Assembly: GCF_050589625.1 (NCBI RefSeq) | Contig: NZ_JBNGOP010000002.1 | Span: 62,001 to 126,000 of the forward strand | DNA from: Pelagihabitans sp947500445 | GTDB lineage: Bacteria > Bacteroidota > Bacteroidia > Flavobacteriales > Flavobacteriaceae | Reading direction: 5' to 3' | DNA length: 64,000 bases | Shown here: piece by piece, positions 33,304 through 41,963 of the stretch | Layout of the letters: every line of letters begins with the position of its first letter | How positions within the stretch are numbered: the first letter of the stretch is position 1 | Position numbers and translations under genes: made by a program | The notes under the pieces: generated by a model | Told to the model about the DNA's origin: nothing | Database searches by the model: none | Seen by the model: the letters and a program-made list of their open reading frames with translations, nothing else

Positions 33304-33896
33304 TTGGAAATAAAAAATTGATTGGTACGACGGTTCTAACTGCTCTTGCTGCATCTATATGTTGTATTACACCTGTACTTGCAGTATTGGCAGGAACTAC
33401 TGGTTTAGCCTCTACCTTTTCTTGGATAGAACCTTTTAGACCGTATTTAATCGGATTTACCATTTTGGTTTTAGGTTTTGCATGGTATCAAAAATTCAAG
33501 CCCAAAACCCAAGAGGAAATTGATTGTGAATGTGATGACGAAAAACTCAAGTTTATCAACTCCAAGGGTTTTTTGTTTTTGATAACCCTATTCGCCGGAG
33601 CCATGTTGGCATTTCCATCCTACTCCCATATTCTTTATTCCAGTCCAGGTTCAAGTAAGCAAATCGTTTACGTGGAGCAATCGAACATTAAAGAAATCAG
33701 GGTAACTATTGAAGGAATGACCTGTACGGGTTGCGAAGCACATATCGAAAGTGAGGTAAATAATCTTGACGGCATACTAAAAGTCAATGCAGATTACGAA
33801 GCGGCGAATACAACCGTAAAATATGATGAAACTAAAGTCGACCTTGAAAAAATAGAAACTGCTATTCTTAGCACGGGATACAAAATAGTGAAGTAA
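33300..33896 (+). CDS. merTP: MerT-MerP fusion, mercuric transport protein (MerTP)
   Basis: A 198-aa protein: a MerT-like membrane part with a Cys pair in the first helix (SICCITP, 20-26), three membrane segments, then a fused C-terminal HMA domain with MTCTGC (about 140-145). This is the MerTP architecture of Bacteroidetes. No MerA reductase is nearby, so the unit may move another soft metal or feed the efflux system. It touches the GDCC-type gene (33896). Confidence 0.88.
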   Translation: MIGNKKLIGTTVLTALAASICCITPVLAVLAGTTGLASTFSWIEPFRPYLIGFTILVLGFAWYQKFKPKTQEEIDCECDDEKLKFINSKGFLFLITLFAGAMLAFPSYSHILYSSPGSSKQIVYVEQSNIKEIRVTIEGMTCTGCEAHIESEVNNLDGILKVNADYEAANTTVKYDETKVDLEKIETAILSTGYKIVK

Positions 33897-34105
33897 TGGA
33901 GATACAATTAGAATCAACAATTACCTGCCCCAAATGTGGTCATGAAGCAAAAGAGAAAATGCCCACATCGGCGTGCCAGTTCTTCTATGAATGCGAAAAT
34001 TGCAAAACATTACTTAAGCCCAAAGAAGGAGATTGTTGTGTGTATTGTTCCTATGGAACTGTGGCCTGTCCTCCTATTCAAGAAGGTTCAAGTTGTTGTA
34101 ATTAG
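33896..34105 (+). CDS. GDCC-type cysteine-rich small protein
   Basis: A 69-aa protein with nine or more Cys: TCPKCGH zinc knuckle, CENCK, then GDCCVYCSYGTVACPPIQ, the signature of a family of small Mer-associated proteins named after GDCCVxCSYG. The C-terminal SCCN adds another pair. It is the third gene of the arsR-merTP unit and is probably a cytosolic metal-binding protein. Confidence 0.87.
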   Translation: MEIQLESTITCPKCGHEAKEKMPTSACQFFYECENCKTLLKPKEGDCCVYCSYGTVACPPIQEGSSCCN

Positions 34106-34142
34106 GCTTGACAAAAGTATAAAACTATAAACTCCCTCGACT

Positions 34143-36110
34143 CTACCCCCACTTCATTTTTTGCAACCGAACAGCATTCAATATCGCTAATAACGCCACA
34201 CCCACATCGGCAAAAACAGCTTCCCACATTGTTGCGAGGCCACCTGCACCCAAAATGAGTACTATGATTTTAACTCCAAAAGCTAATGCAATATTCTGCC
34301 ATACGATACTTCTTGTTGAACGGCCTATTTTAATGGCCCGTGCAATCTTTGATGGTTGGTCATTTTGAATAATAACGTCAGCTGTTTCAATAGCCACATC
34401 ACTTCCTAAGCCCCCCATTGCTATACCTACGCCGCTTGCCGCTAAAACGGGAGCATCGTTGATACCATCGCCTATAAAGGCAACCTTTGTATCTGTTTGC
34501 TCTTTGAGCTTTTCTACTTCATTGAGTTTATCTTCAGGTAATAAGCCACCCTTTGCCCAATCGATACCTAATTCTTTGGCGACTTTTTGGGTAATGGAAT
34601 CTTTATCCCCAGAAAGCATGATGATTTTGGAAATCCCCGAATCCCTAATTTGTTTTATGGCTTGATGGGCATCTTCCTTTAGTTCATCGGCAATGGTCAC
34701 ATAGCCTGCAAATTTTCCGTCAATGGCGACCATTACAATTGATTCTACGATATTATTCGTTTCTAAAGGCACTTCTATTTTGTTCGAGGTCATTAGGGCT
34801 TTGTTGCCAACCAAAACTGTTTTCCCATTAACAGTTCCTTTCAATCCCTTTCCCGCGACTTCTGAGACATCGGTCGCTTCAAAATCCGCACCTTCGGCTT
34901 TATATTCCAGAATTGCTTTTGCAATCGGATGGGTGGACTGTTCTTCCATGGCCATCAGGTATTGCATAAATTCCGACTCAGCGAAAGCGGAACTATTTAC
35001 CACTTGCTTGATTTTAAAGACACCTTTGGTAACTGTTCCTGTTTTGTCCATTACTACGGTATTTACCTTTGTCATTGCATCGAGAAAGGACGCGCCCTTG
35101 AAAAGGATACCATTTCGGGACGCTGCACCAAGACCACCGAAATAACCCAATGGAATAGAGATGACCAATGCACAGGGACACGAAATCACAAGGAATATCA
35201 AAGCCCTATAAAGCCAATCTCTAAAAACATAATCATCAACAAAGAAATAGGGAAGCAACGTTAGACCTATAGCGAGAAAAACAACAATAGGTGTGTAAAT
35301 ACGAGCAAATTTTCTAATGAAAAGTTCGGTTTTAGATTTGCGAGCGGTGGCATTTTGAACCATATCTAGAATACGTGCAATGGAACTGTCCTTGAACTCT
35401 TTCGAAGTTTCCACTTCTATTACTCCATCAAGATTAATACTTCCAGCAAACACAGATGCGCCTTTCTGGAGGGTATCGGGTTTGCTTTCTCCCGTTAGGG
35501 CTGCGGTATTAAAAGAACCTTTATCTGAAAGTAGAACTCCATCGAGAGGTACTTTCTCGCCCACCCGTACTTGAATTTTTTCGCCTATCGCTACAGTTTC
35601 AGGATGAACAGAAATGAAGTCGCCATTACGGGATACCAGAGCTTCATTAGGTCGTACATCCAGCAAAGCCTTGATGTTTCCTTTTGCTCGATTAACGGCT
35701 GCTTGTTGGAATAATTCGCCTACAGCATAGAATAACATTACGGCCACGCCTTCGGGATATTCGCCTATCGCAAAAGCTCCCAAAGTGGCAATGGACATCA
35801 GGAAAAATTCCGTAAAGAAATCTCCATTTTTGATACTATTCCATCCTTCCTTGATTACTGGAAACCCTACTGGAATGTAAGCTATCGTGTACCAAACAAT
35901 TCTGACCCATCCCTTGAAAAAAGGAATAGCATCGAAATAATCAACCGCAATACCTATCATTAACATTACGAAGCCGAAAATCGCAGGCAGATACGTTCTA
36001 AAATTGGATGCTTCTTCTGGACTGCTGTGATTGTGTCCATCATCATGACTGTGCTCGCCCTCATGATTCTTAGGGTCTAAATCGCGTAAGTTTACTTTTT
36101 TCTTTTTCAT
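34143..36110 (-). CDS. Heavy-metal P1B-type ATPase (Zn/Cd/Co-type)
   Basis: A 655-aa P-type ATPase with a His/Asp-rich N-terminus (HEGEHSHDDGHNHSS) in place of an HMA domain, six or more membrane helices, SCPCALV ion motif, MDKTGTVTKG phosphorylation site and GDGINDAPVLAASGVG. The CPC motif and the His-rich tail fit ZntA/CadA-type zinc, cadmium or lead export. It is preceded by a DUF3703 gene (4-bp overlap), with a Fur-type motif upstream of that gene. Confidence 0.92.
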   Translation of the reverse strand: MKKKKVNLRDLDPKNHEGEHSHDDGHNHSSPEEASNFRTYLPAIFGFVMLMIGIAVDYFDAIPFFKGWVRIVWYTIAYIPVGFPVIKEGWNSIKNGDFFTEFFLMSIATLGAFAIGEYPEGVAVMLFYAVGELFQQAAVNRAKGNIKALLDVRPNEALVSRNGDFISVHPETVAIGEKIQVRVGEKVPLDGVLLSDKGSFNTAALTGESKPDTLQKGASVFAGSINLDGVIEVETSKEFKDSSIARILDMVQNATARKSKTELFIRKFARIYTPIVVFLAIGLTLLPYFFVDDYVFRDWLYRALIFLVISCPCALVISIPLGYFGGLGAASRNGILFKGASFLDAMTKVNTVVMDKTGTVTKGVFKIKQVVNSSAFAESEFMQYLMAMEEQSTHPIAKAILEYKAEGADFEATDVSEVAGKGLKGTVNGKTVLVGNKALMTSNKIEVPLETNNIVESIVMVAIDGKFAGYVTIADELKEDAHQAIKQIRDSGISKIIMLSGDKDSITQKVAKELGIDWAKGGLLPEDKLNEVEKLKEQTDTKVAFIGDGINDAPVLAASGVGIAMGGLGSDVAIETADVIIQNDQPSKIARAIKIGRSTRSIVWQNIALAFGVKIIVLILGAGGLATMWEAVFADVGVALLAILNAVRLQKMKWG

Positions 36111-36481
36111 TGACCTTTTCTGTAATTATTCAAAATAAGAATTAAGTCTGGTGGCATTTCCATCTTCTTCATAGGTGGCACGTTACTTCCACCTGTATTT
36201 CCAATCGGAACATGGTCTATAAAGGATTTCCAACCCCCAACTAAAAGCCGTATCACTTGCCCAAAAACTTCTTTAATATTTCTCTGACTGAACCCAAATT
36301 TCAACATTAACCAATGCGTATAACTATGCTCCATGGGGTAAGACTGGCCTAGAATATGAGAACGTTCAAGATGATGCCATGCCCTTGTTAAATCATTCTT
36401 TTGAAGGTATGAACGATACAGTTCAATCTCTTTTAAGTAATGTCCTTTGAGTCCGCTTGGTATAGATGTGTTGAATTTCAT
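36107..36481 (-). CDS. DUF3703 family protein
   Basis: A 124-aa soluble protein with AWHHLERSHILGQSYPMEHSYTHW, the His-rich core of DUF3703, often encoded next to heavy-metal ATPases. The conserved His residues (HHLERSH, H-x2-H) suggest metal binding. Its stop overlaps the P-type ATPase start by 4 bp. Confidence 0.85.
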   Translation of the reverse strand: MKFNTSIPSGLKGHYLKEIELYRSYLQKNDLTRAWHHLERSHILGQSYPMEHSYTHWLMLKFGFSQRNIKEVFGQVIRLLVGGWKSFIDHVPIGNTGGSNVPPMKKMEMPPDLILILNNYRKGQ

Positions 36482-36521
36482 GGATTACTACTTTTTTAAT
36501 GCAAGGTACATTATGGAATCA

Positions 36522-36536
36522 TGCAACAGAAGTGCA
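36522..36536. promoter_or_regulatory. Fur-type operator candidate upstream of DUF3703/P-ATPase
   Basis: TGCAACAGAAGTGCA: TGCAA-N5-GTGCA, one mismatch from an inverted repeat. It matches the site at 39549-39563 (TGCAACCGGATTGCA) at 12 of 15 positions. It lies between the fur-family gene stop and the DUF3703 start. Confidence 0.55.
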
Positions 36537-36537
36537 T

Positions 36538-36954
36538 TTATTGTCCGCTACATTTGTCACAGATTCCCTTCAATACCAAATTCGCATCTTCTGCAACGTA
36601 ACCGTCCGGAAGATTGATATGTGGAATTTTATGTTCCGTAAGACAGACCGTCTCCTTACAGTTATTACAATGGAAATGAAGGTGCAAATCCTGTTCGATG
36701 GCACAATTACAGCCTTCTTCACATAGTGCATATTTGGTCATGCCCGTACCGTCATCTATCTGATGGACTATCGCTTTATCCTCGAAAGTCTTAAGGGTTC
36801 TATACAAAGTAGTCCTATCCGCCTTTGCAAAAGCGTTTTCGATGTCAGATAGGGTTTTGGCGGTTTTGCTTTCGGCCAAGAATCGGAAGACCAACAAACG
36901 CATTGCCGTTGGGCGAACCCCTTTTTCTTCCATAAATTTATCTGCTTGTATCAT
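36538..36954 (-). CDS. Fur-family metalloregulator
   Basis: A 138-aa repressor: winged helix with DRTTLYRTLKTFEDKAIVHQ as recognition region, then the metal-sensing domain with HLHFHCNNCKETVC and a second CxxC pair near the C-terminus (CDKC) for the structural zinc. Encoded 11 bp after the TonB receptor, so co-transcribed with it. Zinc (Zur-like) is my best guess, given the flanking zinc-type ATPase and TonB receptor, but iron or other metals are not excluded. Confidence 0.88.
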   Translation of the reverse strand: MIQADKFMEEKGVRPTAMRLLVFRFLAESKTAKTLSDIENAFAKADRTTLYRTLKTFEDKAIVHQIDDGTGMTKYALCEEGCNCAIEQDLHLHFHCNNCKETVCLTEHKIPHINLPDGYVAEDANLVLKGICDKCSGQ

Positions 36955-36965
36955 TGTATTGTCAG

Positions 36966-39146
36966 TTAATCGTTGTCTTCGTTTCCAAATGGTTTAAAAA
37001 TAAGGCCTACGCTAAAGATAAATCCGTCTGTGGGGGCATAGATTTCTGGAAAAGTAGGATTTTCATGTGGTGGCAATACCAAAGGAGAGAAACGGCTCTG
37101 CCTCCTGTCCGTGAAATTTTCAAAATTAATGAATGTGCTTCCCCATTTAAAGTTGCGCATCAGCAAGAGCCCCATGGTTACGAAATCAGTAGTTTCCGTT
37201 CCATTGGATAGTAATTGTTTTCCTGTATAATAGGTCTCATACCCAATACGCCATTTTTCAGATTCATACATTAAAATACTCCCCGCATTATGCTTGGCGG
37301 TCAAGGGTTTTTGAGGATTGCCAGGTAAATAATTCAATCTCGCGTCGATAAGCGCGTAGTTTAAGAACCATCGAAAATCCCTGAAGGTGAATTTGATATT
37401 CGTCTCTGAGCCTTTGCTCAAGATTTCCCCAGTTGCATTTTCAAACTGGAATAGGCCATTATCCAAAGAGTTGAGCAATAGGCCATTTCTGATAGCGGTC
37501 AAATAAAATAATTGATTGATAGAAAAGCCCAGCTCGTCAGATAATCTCGTTTGATAATTAAAATCAAGGTTCAGACCGTACGACCGTTCGGCTTTCATAG
37601 TTTCCCTATCAATGGGAAGAACATCCCTGAAATTGATGAACTCTGCTTCTTCCGTAAAAATATCAGGGATTTTATACCCTAGTCCACCACCGAGCCTACT
37701 TGAAAAACTAGTGTTTGATTTGTAAAGCAAGGAGACCCTTGGGAGTGGAAAAAATCCCCAATCCTCAGCATAGTCTGTTCGTACACCTGTTTCAAAAATC
37801 CATCGGTCCGAAAGGTCATTGATGCTATTTAAGAATAGTCCGTATGTAATATCGCGTTGATCACGTTCAATGGGATTCTCCATTTCATCAAAAGAAGTCG
37901 TGTAAAGGTTGGCTCCCAAGACCCAATCTGATTTTAGTCCCTGTTTCTGATATGATGCCTCCGAAAAAGTGTTCCATTGCGTTCCTTTGAAAGAAAGGTT
38001 AGGGATTTCAAGACTTCTATCAAAAAACGCAACGCTGTTCTTGACCGAAATGGATTGGGTGGAGTCCAACTGGGTTTCGAAAACAGCTTGTGTGCTGATT
38101 CGCTTTGACAGGTTTTCTTCGGTATACTGATGGATTCCATTTTCACCCTCTTCAATCTTCGTAATATCACCTCCTTTTCTATCATCGTAGGTTCCATTGA
38201 CACCAAACCACACCGTAGTTTTTTCAGAAGGATAATAGAACAATTTCGGATTGAAACTTAAGGAACGGGTACGAGGAAGGTTACTAAATCCATCATCTTC
38301 AGGGTCAAAAGCTTTTTGTAAATGACCAGAGCCGTAAAGTGTCCATCCCCATTTTTCGTTACGTTCACTATAAAAGACATTGGCCGTACTTCCCAAAGCT
38401 TGGGTCTGGGTAAGCATGATATCCAGTTCAGGTTCTTCGTTTGGAGTCTTGGAAACCATATTGACCAAACCTGCAATGGCTCCACCACCGTACAATGTGG
38501 AAGAACTTCCCTTTGTAATTTCAAACTGTCTCAAATCTAACGGTGGTATTTGTAGAATACTCAAACCGCTTGAAAAACCTCCGTAGAGGGGAAAACCATC
38601 TCGAAGGAGCTGGGTGTAACGACCGTCCAAACCTTGTATCCGAATATTGGTGTTGGCACTACTCAACGAGGTCTGTTGCATCTGGATTCCCGTACTTTCA
38701 CGGAGTACCATGGAAATATTCGTTGGGTTCATTATCGCTTTTTCCCCTAATTCCTCGACCCCGATATACTCAATTCGAGTCGGTATCCTTTGTATGGTAC
38801 GGGTGCTTCTTGAGGATTGTACTACCACTTCATCCAAGGCGTTTGCACTTTCCTTCAGATAAAAGACCAACTCATCTCCTGTAGGTACAACAATATTGGT
38901 TTTCAAAGTCTCGAAGCCTAAGTACGAGATTTGGAGATTGAATTGACCATCGGGTACATCCTCTAATAAGGCTATACCATCAAAATCGGTGGTCACTCCC
39001 TTATCCAGGCTCTCAATGTAAATGGTCGCCCCGAATAAAGGTTCTTTTTCTTCTGCTGTAAAAATATTGATTTTCAGATTATTCTGTGCATAACCGAATG
39101 CACAGCAAATGAGCATAAGCCAAAGGCTTATTGCATATTTATTCAT
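36966..39146 (-). CDS. TonB-dependent receptor with carboxypeptidase-like N-terminal domain
   Basis: A 726-aa outer-membrane receptor: signal peptide, a CarboxypepD_reg-like domain (about 22-110; FGATIYIESLDKGVTTDFDG), a plug with SLSSANTNIRIQGLDGRYTQ, and a 22-strand barrel ending in FGNEDND. The aromatic C-terminal residue usual for barrels is not obvious. It lies between the DUF6660 gene and the fur-family gene. Position suggests uptake of a metal chelate, probably zinc. Confidence 0.92.
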   Translation of the reverse strand: MNKYAISLWLMLICCAFGYAQNNLKINIFTAEEKEPLFGATIYIESLDKGVTTDFDGIALLEDVPDGQFNLQISYLGFETLKTNIVVPTGDELVFYLKESANALDEVVVQSSRSTRTIQRIPTRIEYIGVEELGEKAIMNPTNISMVLRESTGIQMQQTSLSSANTNIRIQGLDGRYTQLLRDGFPLYGGFSSGLSILQIPPLDLRQFEITKGSSSTLYGGGAIAGLVNMVSKTPNEEPELDIMLTQTQALGSTANVFYSERNEKWGWTLYGSGHLQKAFDPEDDGFSNLPRTRSLSFNPKLFYYPSEKTTVWFGVNGTYDDRKGGDITKIEEGENGIHQYTEENLSKRISTQAVFETQLDSTQSISVKNSVAFFDRSLEIPNLSFKGTQWNTFSEASYQKQGLKSDWVLGANLYTTSFDEMENPIERDQRDITYGLFLNSINDLSDRWIFETGVRTDYAEDWGFFPLPRVSLLYKSNTSFSSRLGGGLGYKIPDIFTEEAEFINFRDVLPIDRETMKAERSYGLNLDFNYQTRLSDELGFSINQLFYLTAIRNGLLLNSLDNGLFQFENATGEILSKGSETNIKFTFRDFRWFLNYALIDARLNYLPGNPQKPLTAKHNAGSILMYESEKWRIGYETYYTGKQLLSNGTETTDFVTMGLLLMRNFKWGSTFINFENFTDRRQSRFSPLVLPPHENPTFPEIYAPTDGFIFSVGLIFKPFGNEDND

Positions 39147-39206
39147 AGTAATTTGAATTTAATTGACTAATTTTTTTGGAGGGCGATGATGTCATCGCAT
39201 ATGTAA

Positions 39207-39524
39207 TTAGCCAATAATCTTGGGAGGTTGAAAGAGGGTAAATACCGGGTCTTCGCTTACGCTTTCAAAATGGGAAAAACTTTCTTGTATAACCTTAGGT
39301 TCGATAGGCTCAAAAATGTCCAAATCAAAAACAATGGTGTGCGAATGACAGCAATGGCATTGACAAAAAGGTGAGCAAAGTTCGCAATCGCCGTGATTTT
39401 GATTATGGTCCGAACCCACTTGAAACTCGGTTGTTTCCGAATCGGAAATTTGAGCATCATCGCCGCAAGGCACTAAGTTGAGTGCCAAAAAATATAGGGA
39501 CAGTAAGACTGCGATTGTTTTCAC
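39207..39524 (-). CDS. DUF6660-like Cys/His-rich exported protein
   Basis: A 105-aa protein with signal peptide and the block HGDCELCSPFCQCHCCHSH (about 44-62), a dense Cys/His cluster that I associate with DUF6660 of Flavobacteriia. It is probably periplasmic and metal-binding. GTG start at 39524, only 5 bp from a TATCTTTG -7 box. It begins the likely operon with the TonB receptor and fur-family gene. Confidence 0.8.
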   Translation of the reverse strand: MKTIAVLLSLYFLALNLVPCGDDAQISDSETTEFQVGSDHNQNHGDCELCSPFCQCHCCHSHTIVFDLDIFEPIEPKVIQESFSHFESVSEDPVFTLFQPPKIIG

Positions 39525-39807
39525 ATTGCAAAGATAAACGATTAATAATGCAACCGGATTGCAAATGTGTATGGAATGTAATTGCAGTACTGGAAACCGA
39601 ACGTTTACAATGACATAAATTCAAATACTCTAATTATAGTAATCTTCAAATACATTTTATAAAGGTTTCTAAACATGTATATTTGTAATTCAAAAGTTAC
39701 TTTGACATAATTTATTTCATAATAAAGTTCACAAATCGTCAACACGAAATGTGAAATGATGCAAGTACTCGACTCTGGTTGGTCTTAGCAAAAGGGGTTC
39801 TCCCCCC
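39525..39807. other. Non-coding stretch right of the DUF6660 gene
   Basis: No gene is supported. It holds the candidate Fur-type operator and promoter at its left end; the remainder is AT-rich without other recognisable elements and leads into the tandem repeats. Confidence 0.5.
39549..39563. promoter_or_regulatory. Fur-type operator candidate upstream of DUF6660
   Basis: TGCAACCGGATTGCA: perfect TGCAA-N5-TTGCA inverted repeat, 25 bp before the GTG start and next to the -7 box TATCTTTG (39536-39529, minus strand). It is shared with the site at 36522-36536, so one regulator probably controls both operons. Confidence 0.6.
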
Positions 39808-40130
39808 AGCCAAGTCACTTCATATAACAAACCTCGATATGGCATCGGGGTTTTTTTATGCCCAAAAGATACTGCGAGAAGTTTACCCTGAGCGCAGACG
39901 AAGGGAGCCCCAGCCAAGTCACTTCACATAACAAACCTCGATATGGCATCGGGGTTTTTTTATGCCCAAAAGATACTGCGAGAAGTTTACCCTGAGCGCA
40001 GACGNNNNNNNNNNNNNNNNNNNNNNNNNNNNNNNNNNNNNNNNNNNNNNNNNNNNNNNNNNNNNNNNNNNNNNNNNNNNNNNNNNNNNNNNNNNNNNNN
40101 NNNGAAGGGAGCCCCAGCCAAGTCACTTAA
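39808..40130. repeat. 104-bp tandem repeats with terminator-like hairpins, interrupted by assembly gap
   Basis: Units beginning AGCCAAGTCACTTC start at 39808 and 39912 (period 104 bp) and again at 40116 after the gap. Each has AACCTCGAT...ATCGGGGTTTTTTT, a hairpin plus T-tract; complete units also end with CCCTGAGCGCAGACGAAGGG, a REP-like palindromic string common in Flavobacteriia. Positions 40005-40103 are 99 Ns, so the true copy number is unknown. ORFs running through this stretch are artefacts. Confidence 0.85.
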
Positions 40131-40556
40131 AATACCGAACCTCGATATAGCATCGAGGTTTTTTTATGCCTTAAATGGAACTATAAAAGCTATCCGGGAA
40201 TTGTGCTCAAAAAAAACTGATTTCAAAACCGTTTTAAACAAACAGGTAGTGTACGCTTCCCTCATTTCAAAAAATGGACGCTGTCGCGCAATAGCGGTCC
40301 GACCTATCCAATAGATGCTTTCCGTAATTCCGCAGGCATCTGAAATCGGGTCAATGATTGTGTTATAGCAATCTGGTCGTTACTTTCCTAAAACACCCCT
40401 GAGCTTGGAAAGATCAGCTTGTAAGCTCTATTAAAAAATAACTTCCTTTCCCTTTTTTTTTCGGATGCCCCAAACGACAGGAAAGCCAAAGAAACGGCAA
40501 CACTATAGGAGGAGAAACATACGCTAGATATGGCGCAGATAGCTCCATTAAAAAAA
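40131..40556. other. Non-coding stretch after the tandem repeats
   Basis: No gene is supported over about 425 bp. It holds the last terminator-like hairpin of the repeat (CTCGATATAGCATCGAGG) at its start; otherwise I see only low-complexity and unremarkable sequence. Confidence 0.5.
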
Positions 40557-40590
40557 CCGATGGGAAAGGGAATTTTCCCTTTCCCATTGG
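40557..40590 (-). terminator. Strong terminator of the SRPBCC gene
   Basis: CCGATGGGAAAGGGAA (40557-40572) pairs with TTCCCTTTCCCATTGG (40575-40590) with one G-U pair; on the minus strand TTTTTTT follows. It lies 3 bp after the stop of the SRPBCC gene. Confidence 0.85.
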
Positions 40591-40593
40591 CTT

Positions 40594-41055
40594 TTAATTT
40601 AAGGTACCCAACAAAGTAGCAAGCCTTTCAAATGCAGAGCCCCAACCGTTGTAGATGCCCATTTTCTCCTGCTGCTTGCAATATTCCTCCGTTTCATGGA
40701 CGACACTAAAGGTAAATTTTGTTTTATCTCCGTCCGCTTCAAATTGGATATGCAATGCTACCCCCTCCGTCATAGGTCTAAAATCTGCCGAAGTAACTAT
40801 CTTTTTTTGGGGAACGATCTCTGAATAAACCCCTTCGGAAATGAATTGATTTCCATCAGGCATTTCCATCGTATACTTCCACTTGCCCCCTACCGAAAAA
40901 TCATGCTCCACCACATCCAAGGCCATTCCATTTGGCGCCCACCATTGCGCTATATGCTCCGATTGTGTCCAAGCTTCCCAAACCAGGGCAATGGGTGCAT
41001 TAAAAGTTCTTTCCAGGGTCAATGTGCGGTTGGCCAAATCATTTGGGTTGTTCAT
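40594..41055 (-). CDS. SRPBCC (AHSA1-type) domain protein
   Basis: A 153-aa Bet v 1-like fold protein: ANRTLTLERTFNAPIALVWEAWT at the start and the WWAPNGM and GGKWKYTMEMPDG loops of the AHSA1/ActivatorHSP90_C family. It binds hydrophobic ligands in general; the substrate is unknown. It overlaps the upstream ArsR-type gene by 17 bp, a pairing very common in bacteria. Confidence 0.88.
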   Translation of the reverse strand: MNNPNDLANRTLTLERTFNAPIALVWEAWTQSEHIAQWWAPNGMALDVVEHDFSVGGKWKYTMEMPDGNQFISEGVYSEIVPQKKIVTSADFRPMTEGVALHIQFEADGDKTKFTFSVVHETEEYCKQQEKMGIYNGWGSAFERLATLLGTLN

Positions 41056-41377
41056 TGTTCTTGTTTTTAGATTGTAATTCGTTTAAATAGTTCTCGAAGG
41101 AATCCAATTTTTCCTCCCAAAGCGTTTTGTATTGCTCGATCCACATAAACGCGGGGATAAGACTTTTGGGTCTGATAAGACAGTACCGGTTTCTACCTTT
41201 TTGAACTATGGAGACTATTCCACATTCTTCAAGGATTTTTAGATGCTTTGATATTGCCTGACGGCTCACATCAAATTTTTCCGAAATCGTGTTGATTGTC
41301 ATTTCCTCCTCGGCCAGCACGGTTATAATTTCCCTACGTACGGGGTCCGCTATCGCCTGAAACACATCTCTCCTCAT
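41039..41377 (-). CDS. ArsR-type HTH regulator paired with SRPBCC protein
   Basis: A 112-aa winged-helix protein, MRRDVFQAIADPVRREII, with SRQAISKHLKILEE as recognition helix; no Cys metal site of the ArsR type. I use ATG 41377 rather than 41428 because the extension is out of family. It is a typical small regulator of the SRPBCC operon that follows with an overlap. Confidence 0.87.
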   Translation of the reverse strand: MRRDVFQAIADPVRREIITVLAEEEMTINTISEKFDVSRQAISKHLKILEECGIVSIVQKGRNRYCLIRPKSLIPAFMWIEQYKTLWEEKLDSFENYLNELQSKNKNNEQPK

Positions 41378-41447
41378 TATATGCAACCGTTTGATTGCAA
41401 ATTTATTTGAAATCGTTCGGTTGCGCAATATTTTATTGGATTATTTT

Positions 41448-41618
41448 AACCCGGATTATGCATTAGAACTTCGTAATGAAGCTTTTAGCTGCGATAAAAT
41501 ATGACATTTTATGAATGTAAGCATAGCTCCGCTACGGTTACATTTAAAAATGTAGCGCAGCACCATAGTTTGAAGTAGCTGGAAGCTGTAATAGATTTTC
41601 TAATGCATAAAGCGGGTT
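41448..41618. mobile_element. MITE-like palindromic element, copy A (171 bp)
   Basis: Ends AACCCGGATTATGCATTAGA and TCTAATGCATAAAGCGGGTT are inverted repeats with two mismatches. The interior is largely self-complementary. An inverted copy lies at 49383-49517; copy A has ~36 bp more in the centre. No ORF is inside. Confidence 0.75.
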
Positions 41619-41963
41619 TAAGAATTCGGAAACTACCCTTAGCGGTTATAAAATCAATATCGGCCAACAACGATATGCCCGACCGGCTATTGTGCTTTTG
41701 AACAGCTGTAGTTTAAGCCAGTGCGACCGCTAAATACCATTGTAGAAATTGTTGTGGCAGAACCCTGCCCCTCTATGAAATATCCATACCGTTTAAAAGT
41801 TTGCCATATTCCCATTGAGATGTACGGAATTTGGCCACTGTTCCTTTAGATTGAGCAAGAGCAACGCAATCGTTTCTGTGGAGAATGATTTTCCGAAATT
41901 TAACCTTGAAATGGTATTCACCAATCGCCATAGCCATTGTGGCGCTCCGGTTCTTTAACGAGC
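41619..41963. other. Non-coding stretch between palindromic element and ZIP gene
   Basis: About 345 bp without a supported gene. A 74-codon minus-strand ORF (41773-41997) overlaps the ZIP stop and has no recognisable features; I see no other elements. Confidence 0.45.

Noticed and set aside
39815..40314. ORFs running through the N gap (for example 39815-40126 minus and 39943-40314 plus)
   Set aside because: They translate tandem repeats and Ns; the open frames come from the repeat itself.
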